8,439 bases of DNA from an uncultured bacterium (lineage in GTDB: Bacteria > Patescibacteriota > Minisyncoccia > UBA6257 > Colwellbacteraceae): contig CAJVWL010000016.1 of the NCBI GenBank assembly GCA_913009745.1, positions 1 through 8,439 of the forward strand, given 5' to 3'. Positions 1 through 6,032 of the stretch are shown here, in pieces; position 1 is the stretch's first letter, and each line of letters begins with the position of its first letter. The position numbers and the translations under genes were made by a program. The notes beneath the pieces were generated by a model that saw only the letters and a list, made by a program, of their open reading frames with translations, made no database searches and was not told the origin of the DNA.

Positions 1-126
1 GCAGAAGGGGATCTGACACTAGTAGCACTTTGTGTCATAATAGGACGTCGTGTGTGCTTGTGCTATCGTTTTTTGGGTGGTTTTATTTTTTTGTTTTTTG
101 TTTTTTATTGTTTTTATTTTTTTTTT
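1..126. other. Degraded adapter/read-through sequence, not genomic
   Basis: This stretch directly precedes an intact sequencing adapter and has no coding signal. Bases 1-7 (GCAGAAG) occur inside the Illumina P7 oligo. Bases 46-53 (CGTCGTGT) match the reverse complement of the P5 adapter, with a later GGTGG near the expected distance. From about 67 onward it decays into T-rich homopolymer runs, as low-quality read ends do. The adapter at 127-184 is certain. Reading 1-126 as noisy read-through of an inverted adapter is an inference. Confidence 0.8.
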
Positions 127-184
127 AATGATACGGCGACCACCGAGATCTACACTCTTTCCCTACACGACGCTCTTCCGATCT
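127..184 (+). other. Illumina TruSeq universal (P5) adapter, assembly contamination
   Basis: The 58 bases match the full TruSeq universal adapter, beginning AATGATACGGCGACC and ending GCTCTTCCGATCT, with no difference that I can see. The next base, 185, is where the library insert would begin, and coding sequence of the truncated transketolase starts at once. This is a technical artefact and should be trimmed. It explains why the first gene has no 5' part. Confidence 0.98.
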
Positions 185-185
185 G

Positions 186-452
186 ATAAAACCGATGGAT
201 GAGAGCGGAATTATAAAAGCTGCTAAAAAATGCGGCGCCATTGTTACGGTTGAGGAACATCAAATTGCAGGGGGCATGGGAGGCGCGGTTGCGGAAATCC
301 TTTCAAAAAAACATCCTACACCGCAAGAATTTATAGGATTAAAAGATGTGTTCGGCGAATCCGGCGACCCGGAGAAACTTATAGAGAAATACGGAATGGG
401 GGTTAAGGATATTAAAAAAGCGGTTAAGAAAGTTATAAAAAGAAAGAAATGA
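186..452 (+). CDS. Transketolase, C-terminal fragment (5' cut by adapter)
   Basis: This is the C-terminal 88 residues of transketolase, or of the C-terminal subunit of a split transketolase. Transketolase is the thiamine-diphosphate enzyme that moves two-carbon ketol units between sugar phosphates in the pentose phosphate pathway. The frame is open from the first full codon after the adapter (IKPMDESGIIKAA). It carries the typical family C-terminus: VTVEEHQIAGGMGG, then DVFGESGDPEKLIEKYGM, ending in a lysine-rich helix. The ATG at 195 is internal to the domain and is not a real start, because the preceding residues (IKP) match the family's usual TIKPLD segment. The stop TGA (450-452) overlaps the next ATG by 4 bp (ATGA), so translation is probably coupled to the kinase downstream. 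The thiamine-binding domains lie outside the window, so I cannot tell a fused from a split enzyme. Confidence 0.9.
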   Translation: MKPMDESGIIKAAKKCGAIVTVEEHQIAGGMGGAVAEILSKKHPTPQEFIGLKDVFGESGDPEKLIEKYGMGVKDIKKAVKKVIKRKK

Positions 453-1474
453 TTTTGCGAGATGTAATTGCAATTGGTTCAACGACCGTGGACGCCTTTT
501 TTAAAACCAACTTTAAGGTTATTCGCTGGGAGAAAGCTCCTCTTGGAAGAGCGTTGGTTGTTCCGTTCGGAGAAAAGTTTACTTCAGATGAGGCGTATTT
601 AACGATTGGAGGAAACGCCGCTAATGCAAGTATAACTTTTGCAAGACAAAGGCTGAAAACGAGTGTATTTACAAAAATAGGAGAAGACGCAAACGCGGAA
701 CACGTTATGAGGTCGTTGAAAAAAGAAAAAGTAAATACGGAGTTTGTCTTTAAATCCAACCTTCCAACCTCATATTCAATCCTTCTTCTTCAGGGCGGGG
801 AGCGAACCATAATAACTCACCACGGAGCGATTAATGAATTCAATTTAAGAGATATAAATCTAAGGAAACTTAAAAGTAAATGGTGGTATGCCTCTCTTCC
901 AGGAGACTCATATAAATCTTTTAGCAAGCTTCTTAAATATGCGAGAGACAACAACATTAAAGTTGCGTTAAATCCGAGTTACAAACATCTAAATGGGCCC
1001 GGTCGCAAACAGCTCCTGGGGCATCTCAAAGACATTTCATTTTTAGTACTGAACGAGAGCGAAGCGGCAACCCTAACAGGAATCTCGTTTAAAAAAAGCA
1101 AAGAGGTTTTTAAAAGGCTTGATGCTTTGGTTCCGGGAATTGTTGCAGTAACTTCCGGGCCAAAGGGGGCGACTGTTTCCGATGGCAGGTTTATATATAA
1201 AGCAGGCATATTTAAAAACAAGAAGATAGTTGACCGTACGGGCTCCGGAGATGCGTTCGGCTCCGGGTTTGTCGCAGGCCTCATTAGAAGTAGGGAAAAG
1301 TGTGTTAAAAATGTATGCTCTCCGGAGAACATTGAATATGCCATTCGTCTTGCAACCGCAAATGCGAGTTCTGTTGTTGAGCACATTGGAGCGACGGAGA
1401 ATATCCTTACGAGAAAACAATTTGACACGATGCCAAGATTTCGCGCTTTGACGATAAATAGAAAAGAATTATAA
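449..1474 (+). CDS. PfkB/ribokinase-family carbohydrate kinase
   Basis: This is a cytoplasmic ATP-dependent sugar or nucleoside kinase of the PfkB family, 341 aa (family usually 300-350). The N-terminal strand IAIGSTTVDAFF (residues 8-18) includes the substrate-contacting Asp15. The first signature is GGNAANASITFARQ (54-67), the glycine-rich sugar-binding segment. NPS (175-177) and NESEA (202-206) follow, then TSGPKGA (235-241). The second signature is DRTGSGDAFGSGFVAGL (262-278), with the anion hole and catalytic base Asp268. The core is intact, so the enzyme should be active. The family does not reveal the substrate: fructose-6-P, ribose, adenosine and others are possible. The start overlaps the transketolase stop by 4 bp and has no clear SD. 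Its position between transketolase and aldolase favours a sugar phosphate substrate, but that is inference. Confidence 0.92.
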   Translation: MILRDVIAIGSTTVDAFFKTNFKVIRWEKAPLGRALVVPFGEKFTSDEAYLTIGGNAANASITFARQRLKTSVFTKIGEDANAEHVMRSLKKEKVNTEFVFKSNLPTSYSILLLQGGERTIITHHGAINEFNLRDINLRKLKSKWWYASLPGDSYKSFSKLLKYARDNNIKVALNPSYKHLNGPGRKQLLGHLKDISFLVLNESEAATLTGISFKKSKEVFKRLDALVPGIVAVTSGPKGATVSDGRFIYKAGIFKNKKIVDRTGSGDAFGSGFVAGLIRSREKCVKNVCSPENIEYAIRLATANASSVVEHIGATENILTRKQFDTMPRFRALTINRKEL

Positions 1475-1482
1475 ATCTGAAT

Positions 1483-2715
1483 ATGGAAGCATATACATAT
1501 CTATCAAAAATATTGGAAGTTGAACCGGAGCTTCTTGAGGATTTAGATAAAGAAATGGCGGAGAGAACCGGAAAGGCGGGAGTATTAGAGTCAGTCGCAG
1601 AAGAGAATAGACTGATGATAAATGAAACTCTAAATGTTTTGGATTCTAAAAATAAATCCATAAAAGAGGTTAGGGGTGTTTTAAGAGATACTATTTTGGA
1701 GGATGAGAAGGAGTTGCTGGACTTTATTAATACATTTGACGGTGATGATGAGTTTGAACGAGCGGTAAACTTTGCAAAAAAGGCTACGACCGTAGATTCT
1801 GGCTTTTTTCTAAAGAGGGAGCTTGCCGAGCAGATATTAAGAAAACGGGAGCCGGAGAATGCAATGAAATATCTCGGCGTATCAACCGTTGATGAATTGC
1901 TCTCCAAATATGACGTTACGGAGATTTTCGCGTCCCTTAGGTTTTTGGAGTCGGAAGAATGGATGCATAAAACTTTTGAGGAGGCATACAGTAATTTTAC
2001 GGCAGATGATTTTGAGGAACGTAAAATAGATGTCAGGGTTCTTGGGCCGGAATGGAAAGAAGTCGCCGAAAAATTTGTTGCGAAGAAGCATCACAACGTA
2101 AGTCATCTCAAAGAATTCGGGGTCATCTTTCTAAATCCGATTAAAATGAATATTCCGGGGAAGTTTTTGCGTGATACCGCGCTTTTTCTTCATTACTTTC
2201 ATGAAATATCTTTTTATTCCAAGCTGTTTAGACATTACGCGGATCGTGAGGACTTTGCAGAGAAATTAAAAGCTCTTCTGCGCGGTGATGTACCCGAGGC
2301 GGAATCCGTTGAAAAAGGCGAATGGCTTATTATTCAGCAATATCTTTGGAAAATTGACCCCGCTGACAAGCGATTATTTCTTCCCAGGGTAAACCCCGAA
2401 TCTATGCATTGGGCGCGCGGAGAACGTGACTTAACCTCTTGTATTTATGTTGGGGCTAACGCAAACTTATGTGTATGGTACAACTTAAATTGGGTTGGAG
2501 GAGTCTTTTCTAACGGCGAATCAGGCAGGGTAAGTTTTGACCTTGAAGATAATGCAATGACGTTCGTGTCTTTCATGAACGGAAAAGAGGAAATATTTAA
2601 TTATCATCAGCGCGAAGCAATGTGGACGAAAATTTTCACTAACTATGTTGGCGGAGAAAATGAGATGGAGAAGCTTCTCATAGAAAACTTTGATAAAGGT
2701 ATAATAAAATTCTAA
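1483..2715 (+). CDS. Conserved-looking 410-aa protein of unknown function in sugar-phosphate operon
   Basis: I do not recognise a characterised family. The protein appears soluble: there is no signal peptide and no membrane segment. Residues 1-180 are acidic and helix-rich. The C-terminal half is rich in aromatic residues and His: KKHHNVSHLKEFGVIF (201-216), LHYFHEISFYSKLFRHYA (236-253), WLIIQQYLWKID (281-292), PESMHWARGERDLTSC (305-320) and a Trp/Asn-rich stretch (329-339). The last part looks like beta-strands (VSFDLEDNAMTFVSF, 350-364). Clustered His203, 204, 208, 237, 240, 251 and 309 could form a metal or catalytic site, but this is speculation. It starts 8 bp after the kinase and ends 2 bp before the aldolase, so it is almost surely co-transcribed with both. 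Codon and base use match the neighbours, so it looks like a long-standing part of the operon. No SD precedes ATG 1483. Confidence 0.85.
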   Translation: MEAYTYLSKILEVEPELLEDLDKEMAERTGKAGVLESVAEENRLMINETLNVLDSKNKSIKEVRGVLRDTILEDEKELLDFINTFDGDDEFERAVNFAKKATTVDSGFFLKRELAEQILRKREPENAMKYLGVSTVDELLSKYDVTEIFASLRFLESEEWMHKTFEEAYSNFTADDFEERKIDVRVLGPEWKEVAEKFVAKKHHNVSHLKEFGVIFLNPIKMNIPGKFLRDTALFLHYFHEISFYSKLFRHYADREDFAEKLKALLRGDVPEAESVEKGEWLIIQQYLWKIDPADKRLFLPRVNPESMHWARGERDLTSCIYVGANANLCVWYNLNWVGGVFSNGESGRVSFDLEDNAMTFVSFMNGKEEIFNYHQREAMWTKIFTNYVGGENEMEKLLIENFDKGIIKF

Positions 2716-2717
2716 AC

Positions 2718-3584
2718 ATGTTTTCATTAAAAGAAAAACTAAACGAAGCAAGAAGTAAAAATGTTGCACTTGGACATTTTAATATTTCTGAACTTGCCGC
2801 ACTGCACGCGATTGTGCGCGCCGCCAGAGAGCTTGATGTGCCAATTGTCATAGGAACATCTACCGGAGAGGCTAATTTTATTGGGATGAGGCAGGCGGTC
2901 GCGCTGATTAAAAGCATGCGCGAAGAATTGCAATATCCTATTTTCTTGAACGCAGACCACATGAGAAAGTTGGATGACGCAAAAGCTGCCGCAAAAGCGG
3001 GATATGATATGGTTATTTTTGATGCCGCTGGGCTTAAGTTTGAAGAGAATGTGGCCGAAACAAAACGAGTAGTCAAAGAATTAAAGGCGATTAATCCAAG
3101 CGTTCTAGTTGAGGGTGAGATTGGATACATCGGAACATCGTCAAAACTATTGGACAAGATTCCGGAAGGGGCAACCATACGTGAAGAGGATATGACAACC
3201 GTAGAACAGGCGAAAACGTTTGTGCGGGAAACCGGAGTTGATTTACTCGCTCCTGCAGTTGGAAACATTCATGGGATGATGAAGAATGCTAAAAACCCGA
3301 ACCTAAACATAAAACGCATAGGTGAACTTAGCTCCGCCGTTGATGTTCCGCTAGTTCTCCATGGCGGCTCCGGTGTTAGTGACGAAGATTTTACATCTGC
3401 AGCCAATGCTGGTATAAACATGATTCACATCAACACGGAGATACGCATTGCTTGGCGCAAGGGAATTGAGGAGAGTTTGGCGGAGCATGAAAGTGAGATA
3501 GCGCCATATAGATTGCTTCTGGAATCTGAAAATAAGGTTTACGATGTGGTGTTGAATCGCTTGAAGTTATTCAATCGTTTATAA
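2718..3584 (+). CDS. Class II (zinc) fructose-bisphosphate aldolase
   Basis: This enzyme reversibly cleaves fructose-1,6-bisphosphate to dihydroxyacetone phosphate and glyceraldehyde-3-phosphate in glycolysis and gluconeogenesis. At 288 aa it is normal for the shorter class II form. Expected active-site elements are present. NADH (78-81) supplies catalytic Asp80 and Zn ligand His81. VEGEIGYIG (131-139) supplies the acidic metal ligand. GNIHG (182-186) and LHGGSG (214-219) supply His185 and His215. The phosphate-binding end is INTEIRIAW (238-246). The segment usually reading like DGS is here FDAAG (101-105). Related ketose-bisphosphate aldolases (tagatose type) share this fold, so substrate preference is not fixed by sequence. 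Enzymes of this class can also act on sedoheptulose-1,7-bisphosphate. ATG 2718 follows the upstream stop by 2 bp, without an SD. Confidence 0.95.
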   Translation: MFSLKEKLNEARSKNVALGHFNISELAALHAIVRAARELDVPIVIGTSTGEANFIGMRQAVALIKSMREELQYPIFLNADHMRKLDDAKAAAKAGYDMVIFDAAGLKFEENVAETKRVVKELKAINPSVLVEGEIGYIGTSSKLLDKIPEGATIREEDMTTVEQAKTFVRETGVDLLAPAVGNIHGMMKNAKNPNLNIKRIGELSSAVDVPLVLHGGSGVSDEDFTSAANAGINMIHINTEIRIAWRKGIEESLAEHESEIAPYRLLLESENKVYDVVLNRLKLFNRL

Positions 3585-3585
3585 T
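3580..3585 (+). promoter_or_regulatory. Possible -10 box ahead of L25 gene
   Basis: A perfect TATAAT overlaps the stop codon of the aldolase gene and lies 16 bp before the L25 start. It would give a very short leader of about 10 nt. No good -35 lies at 16-18 bp; the nearest TTGAA-type hexamers are at 13 or 22 bp. It may be an internal promoter allowing separate L25 expression, or a chance match in AT-rich sequence. Confidence 0.25.
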
Positions 3586-3601
3586 ATAAGAATTACAAAA
3601 T

Positions 3602-4261
3602 ATGGAAGAATTAAAAGTTCAAAAAAGAGATATTCTTGGAAGTAAGGTGAGGCAGTTGCGCGCGGATGGATTAGTGCCCGCGGAACTTTATGGCGCAGGT
3701 GTCCCGAACGTGCATTTGAGCGTACCCGTTGATGAATTTAATACTATATATAAAGAAGCGGGTGAGCACTCTATAATAAATATTAATATTGACGGTGATG
3801 TCAGGCATACCCTCATACAGAATATTCAAGTAAACCCGATAACCGATGAGATGCTTTCTATAGATTTTAGACAAGTAAAAATGGATGAAAAAGTTATTAC
3901 ACGCGTACCTCTTTCCTTTGAGGGAGAAGCGCCTGCGGTCAAGTTGCTTGGCGGCGTCCTGGTGAAGGTTGCGGATGAAGTTGAAGTTGAGGCTTTGCCT
4001 GCCGACCTCCCAAGCAACATAGTTGTTGATGTATCCGCGTTAGAAGAGTTTGACCAAAACATACACGTAAAAGATATTCCAAAGATAGGCAAGTTTGAGT
4101 TTATTACAGACCCGGATACGGTTGTTGCAACGGTTTCCGCTCCTAGGGAAGAGGAAGTTGAAGAGGAAGTTGAAGAAGAGATTACCGCTGAAGACGTTGT
4201 TGTTGAGGGGGAGGAAAAACGTGAGGAAGAAAAGGAGAAACAACAACAAGAAGATAACTAA
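3602..4261 (+). CDS. rplY: Ribosomal protein L25/TL5/Ctc (5S rRNA-binding)
   Basis: This is a large-subunit ribosomal protein that binds 5S rRNA; the two-domain form is known as TL5 or Ctc. Of the 219 aa, residues 1-90 are the L25 5S-binding domain, with the usual opening EELKVQKRDILGSKVRQLR, then GLVPAELYG (23-31) and IQNIQVNPITDEMLSIDF (72-89). Residues 95-180 are the TL5 C-terminal beta domain (VPLSFEGEAPAVKLLGGVL, LPADLPSNIVVDVS). Residues 182-219 are a very acidic, low-complexity tail of Glu-rich repeats ending in QQQEDN, a common variable extension in long-form L25. The gene lies 17 bp after the aldolase and 3 bp before the transglycosylase, with no SD. Its presence in a metabolic/cell-wall run is a matter of gene order and does not imply shared function. 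Confidence 0.95.
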   Translation: MEELKVQKRDILGSKVRQLRADGLVPAELYGAGVPNVHLSVPVDEFNTIYKEAGEHSIININIDGDVRHTLIQNIQVNPITDEMLSIDFRQVKMDEKVITRVPLSFEGEAPAVKLLGGVLVKVADEVEVEALPADLPSNIVVDVSALEEFDQNIHVKDIPKIGKFEFITDPDTVVATVSAPREEEVEEEVEEEITAEDVVVEGEEKREEEKEKQQQEDN

Positions 4262-4264
4262 AAT

Positions 4265-5755
4265 ATGAGGCAAAGGCCCAAAGTTTTATTGGACATAAAG
4301 CCAACGCCGAATACCGATATATTTCTTGAGAGAAATAAGCGTGTTAATTTAAGCACCCCTTCAAGAAAGCGCTTTCCAAAACACCTTTTGCAGATAAGCG
4401 CCATTCTGCTTTTTGTCTCTCTCTCAATAGGGACATCCGCATTCGCGCCGGTAGGAGGTGATAGTTTTGCTCAAGCCAACACGGATGATAGAGCTGCGCT
4501 TGAAGCCGAGTTAAAACAGCTTGAGGGAAAAATCAACGCTTATGAGCAGACGATCAGCACATATAAAAAACAGGGAGACTCTCTTAAGGGTGAGATAGCG
4601 ATTTTAGAGGCAAGGATAAAAAAAATAAAGCTTCAGATTAAAGCGATAAATATTTCCTTAGAAAAGCTGGCAAATGACATTGGGAATACAACAAGCAAGA
4701 TTGAGAAGGTTGAAAATCGCATTGACACAAACAAATCTGCGCTGGCATCGCTTATAAGAAAAGTCTACAAGGAAGACGACAAAGGGCTTATGGAGGTTTT
4801 GCTCCAGAACCCAAAGCTATCTGATTTTTTTGGAAACATTAACGACTTGTTTACCATACAGGATAGTTTGCGCGTCTCAATTGATAATCTTGCAAAACTG
4901 CACGATGATTTGATGACGCAAAAGGAGATTCTCGCCATGCAAAAATCTGATGCTGAATCTCTCAGGGAATATCAAATGAGGCAGATAACACAAGTTGCGG
5001 AGGCAAAAGGAGAAAAAGACAACCTGCTTAAAGTGACAAAAGGAAAAGAGTCTGCATATCAAAAACTCTTGGCCGTTACGAAAAAAACCGCTGCAGAAAT
5101 CAGGAGTCGTATCTTTGAATTGCTTGGAGGGGGACAATTAACGTTTGAAAAAGCGTATGAGTTCGCGAAATTTGCCGAACAATCAACCGGAATCCGTGCG
5201 GCGCTCATTCTTTCGGTTCTTGACGGAGAGTCTTCTTTGGGCAGGAATGTCGGAAAATGCAGATACGACGTAAATCCTTATTATCCCGGCAGGGCAAGCA
5301 ACAAAACGACGATGCACCCAACAAGAGATATTCCAAAATTCTTATCCATAACAAAAAAACTCGGACTTGACCCGGCGACAACGCTTGTTTCGTGTCCAAT
5401 ACCTTCAGATGGCGCCTACGGTGGTGCAATGGGTCCAGCGCAATTCATCCCATCTACGTGGGTTTTGTATGAAAATAGTATTTCTAAAATTACGGGGAAT
5501 AAACCATCTTCGCCCTGGAAGAATTCCGACGCGTTTGTCGCAACTGCCCTATATCTTAAAGATGCATACAATTCAAGTTCGTGCAGGAAATACAGCAAAG
5601 AGATACCAAGCCAAACGAAAATCTTGCTTGAACGTTGCGCGGCGGCTAAATATTATGCCGGAGGGGGATGGTATAACTTTCGCTGGGCATACGGTGAACC
5701 GGTCCGTGAAAGAGCGGACTCGTTCCAGAAGGACATAGATGTGCTTAATTCGTAG
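4265..5755 (+). CDS. Membrane-anchored coiled-coil lytic murein transglycosylase
   Basis: This is a predicted cell-surface peptidoglycan-cleaving enzyme of 496 aa. Residues 1-40 are basic and probably cytoplasmic. Residues 41-62 (LLQISAILLFVSLSIGTSAF) form a hydrophobic signal or anchor, with a possible cleavage site near SFAQA (67-71). Residues 75-285 are a long coiled coil of the type found at the N-terminus of EnvC, PcsB and CwlO hydrolases. Residues 295-496 are a lysozyme-fold lytic transglycosylase domain. It has the likely catalytic Glu322 in DGESSLGR and the MltB-like motif GAYGGAMGPAQFIPSTW (383-399), followed by an AxYL segment (427-431) and YYAGGGWYNFRWAY (463-476). Cys332, 377, 440 and 458 could form disulfides outside the cell. 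It is the last gene of the plus-strand run. The product should cut glycan strands, leaving anhydro-muramyl ends; a role at the division site is inferred from the coiled coil. No SD precedes ATG 4265. Confidence 0.9.
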   Translation: MRQRPKVLLDIKPTPNTDIFLERNKRVNLSTPSRKRFPKHLLQISAILLFVSLSIGTSAFAPVGGDSFAQANTDDRAALEAELKQLEGKINAYEQTISTYKKQGDSLKGEIAILEARIKKIKLQIKAINISLEKLANDIGNTTSKIEKVENRIDTNKSALASLIRKVYKEDDKGLMEVLLQNPKLSDFFGNINDLFTIQDSLRVSIDNLAKLHDDLMTQKEILAMQKSDAESLREYQMRQITQVAEAKGEKDNLLKVTKGKESAYQKLLAVTKKTAAEIRSRIFELLGGGQLTFEKAYEFAKFAEQSTGIRAALILSVLDGESSLGRNVGKCRYDVNPYYPGRASNKTTMHPTRDIPKFLSITKKLGLDPATTLVSCPIPSDGAYGGAMGPAQFIPSTWVLYENSISKITGNKPSSPWKNSDAFVATALYLKDAYNSSSCRKYSKEIPSQTKILLERCAAAKYYAGGGWYNFRWAYGEPVRERADSFQKDIDVLNS

Positions 5756-5756
5756 G

Positions 5757-5802
5757 GTTTAGCCAATGCTGTTTCAGCGAAGCTAAACGGCGCCGTTTTA
5801 GC
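5757..5802 (+). terminator. Two overlapping hairpins after the gene run (mutually exclusive)
   Basis: Starting 2 bp after the transglycosylase stop, GTTTAGC (5757-5763) pairs with GCTAAAC (5782-5788) around an inner GCTG-TTT-CAGC hairpin. The same GCTAAAC-CGGC strand can instead pair with GCCGTTTTAGC (5792-5802), with one bulged A. No U-tract follows (AAAATTC), so this is not a textbook intrinsic terminator. It may protect the 3' end or mark processing. Confidence 0.35.
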
Positions 5803-5840
5803 AAAATTCAACTCGTCCTCTCCATTTATTTCTTAAACAG

Positions 5841-5884
5841 TTCTATAGTCCTCATCTTGCTATAGCAAGATGAGGACTATAGAA
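5841..5884. repeat. Perfect 44-bp palindrome (22-bp arms, no spacer)
   Basis: The left arm, 5841-5862 (TTCTATAGTCCTCATC, then TTGCTA), is the exact reverse complement of the right arm, 5863-5884, with the axis between 5862 and 5863. As RNA it could fold into a stem of about 20 bp capped by TATA. No T-tract follows on either strand, so a standard intrinsic terminator is not well supported. It lies between the end of the main gene run and the isolated 166-aa gene. Confidence 0.9.
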
Positions 5885-5898
5885 GTTATTTACGGCAA

Positions 5899-5904
5899 TA
5901 TAAT
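5899..5904 (+). promoter_or_regulatory. Candidate -10 box for the 166-aa gene
   Basis: A perfect TATAAT lies 15 bp past the palindrome and 128 bp upstream of the next start codon. At 16-18 bp upstream the -35 would fall within the right arm of the palindrome (ACTATA/GACTAT), a weak match. A transcript from about 5911 would carry a leader of roughly 120 nt. The call is tentative. Confidence 0.3.
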
Positions 5905-5906
5905 TT

Positions 5907-5934
5907 GTTTTCTGTGTTTGCGTTTTCTGTGTTT
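5907..5934. repeat. Short tandem repeat, 13-bp unit at 15-bp period
   Basis: GTTTTCTGTGTTT occurs exactly twice, at 5907-5919 and 5922-5934, separated by GC. It lies just downstream of the TATAAT box. A TTTACGG motif also appears on both sides (5889-5895 and 5932-5938). It could be a duplicated binding site or a slippage duplication. Confidence 0.8.
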
Positions 5935-6020
5935 ACGGTAGATGCATCTTCCTAGAAAAGATTGACGTATTCATAATAATATGGCAATTTTTTCATATCG
6001 TTCTTTTTAGCTAGATCCCA

Positions 6021-6025
6021 GGAGG
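6021..6025 (+). promoter_or_regulatory. Strong Shine-Dalgarno site of the 166-aa gene
   Basis: GGAGG (within CCAGGAGGG) is spaced 7 bp from ATG 6033, an ideal match to the anti-SD of 16S rRNA. It fixes the start of this gene. No other gene in the window has a comparable site. Confidence 0.9.
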
Positions 6026-6032
6026 GATAAAC

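Noticed and set aside
67..126. T-rich run as a terminator or promoter region
   Set aside because: It lies in adapter-derived sequence ahead of an intact P5 adapter and has no genomic meaning.
195..197. ATG 195 as a real gene start
   Set aside because: Conserved transketolase residues continue upstream in frame to the adapter edge, so this Met is internal.
979..1428. Minus-strand reading frame inside the kinase gene
   Set aside because: It mirrors a well-supported kinase on the plus strand and shows no family motif or start signal.
2678..3268. 196-aa minus-strand reading frame opposite the aldolase gene
   Set aside because: It is Ser/Ala-rich shadow translation of an aldolase with all active-site residues.
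5962..5967. TTGACG as the -35 of a promoter for the 166-aa gene
   Set aside because: No acceptable -10 lies 16-18 bp downstream; the AT-rich hexamers nearby are too close or too far.
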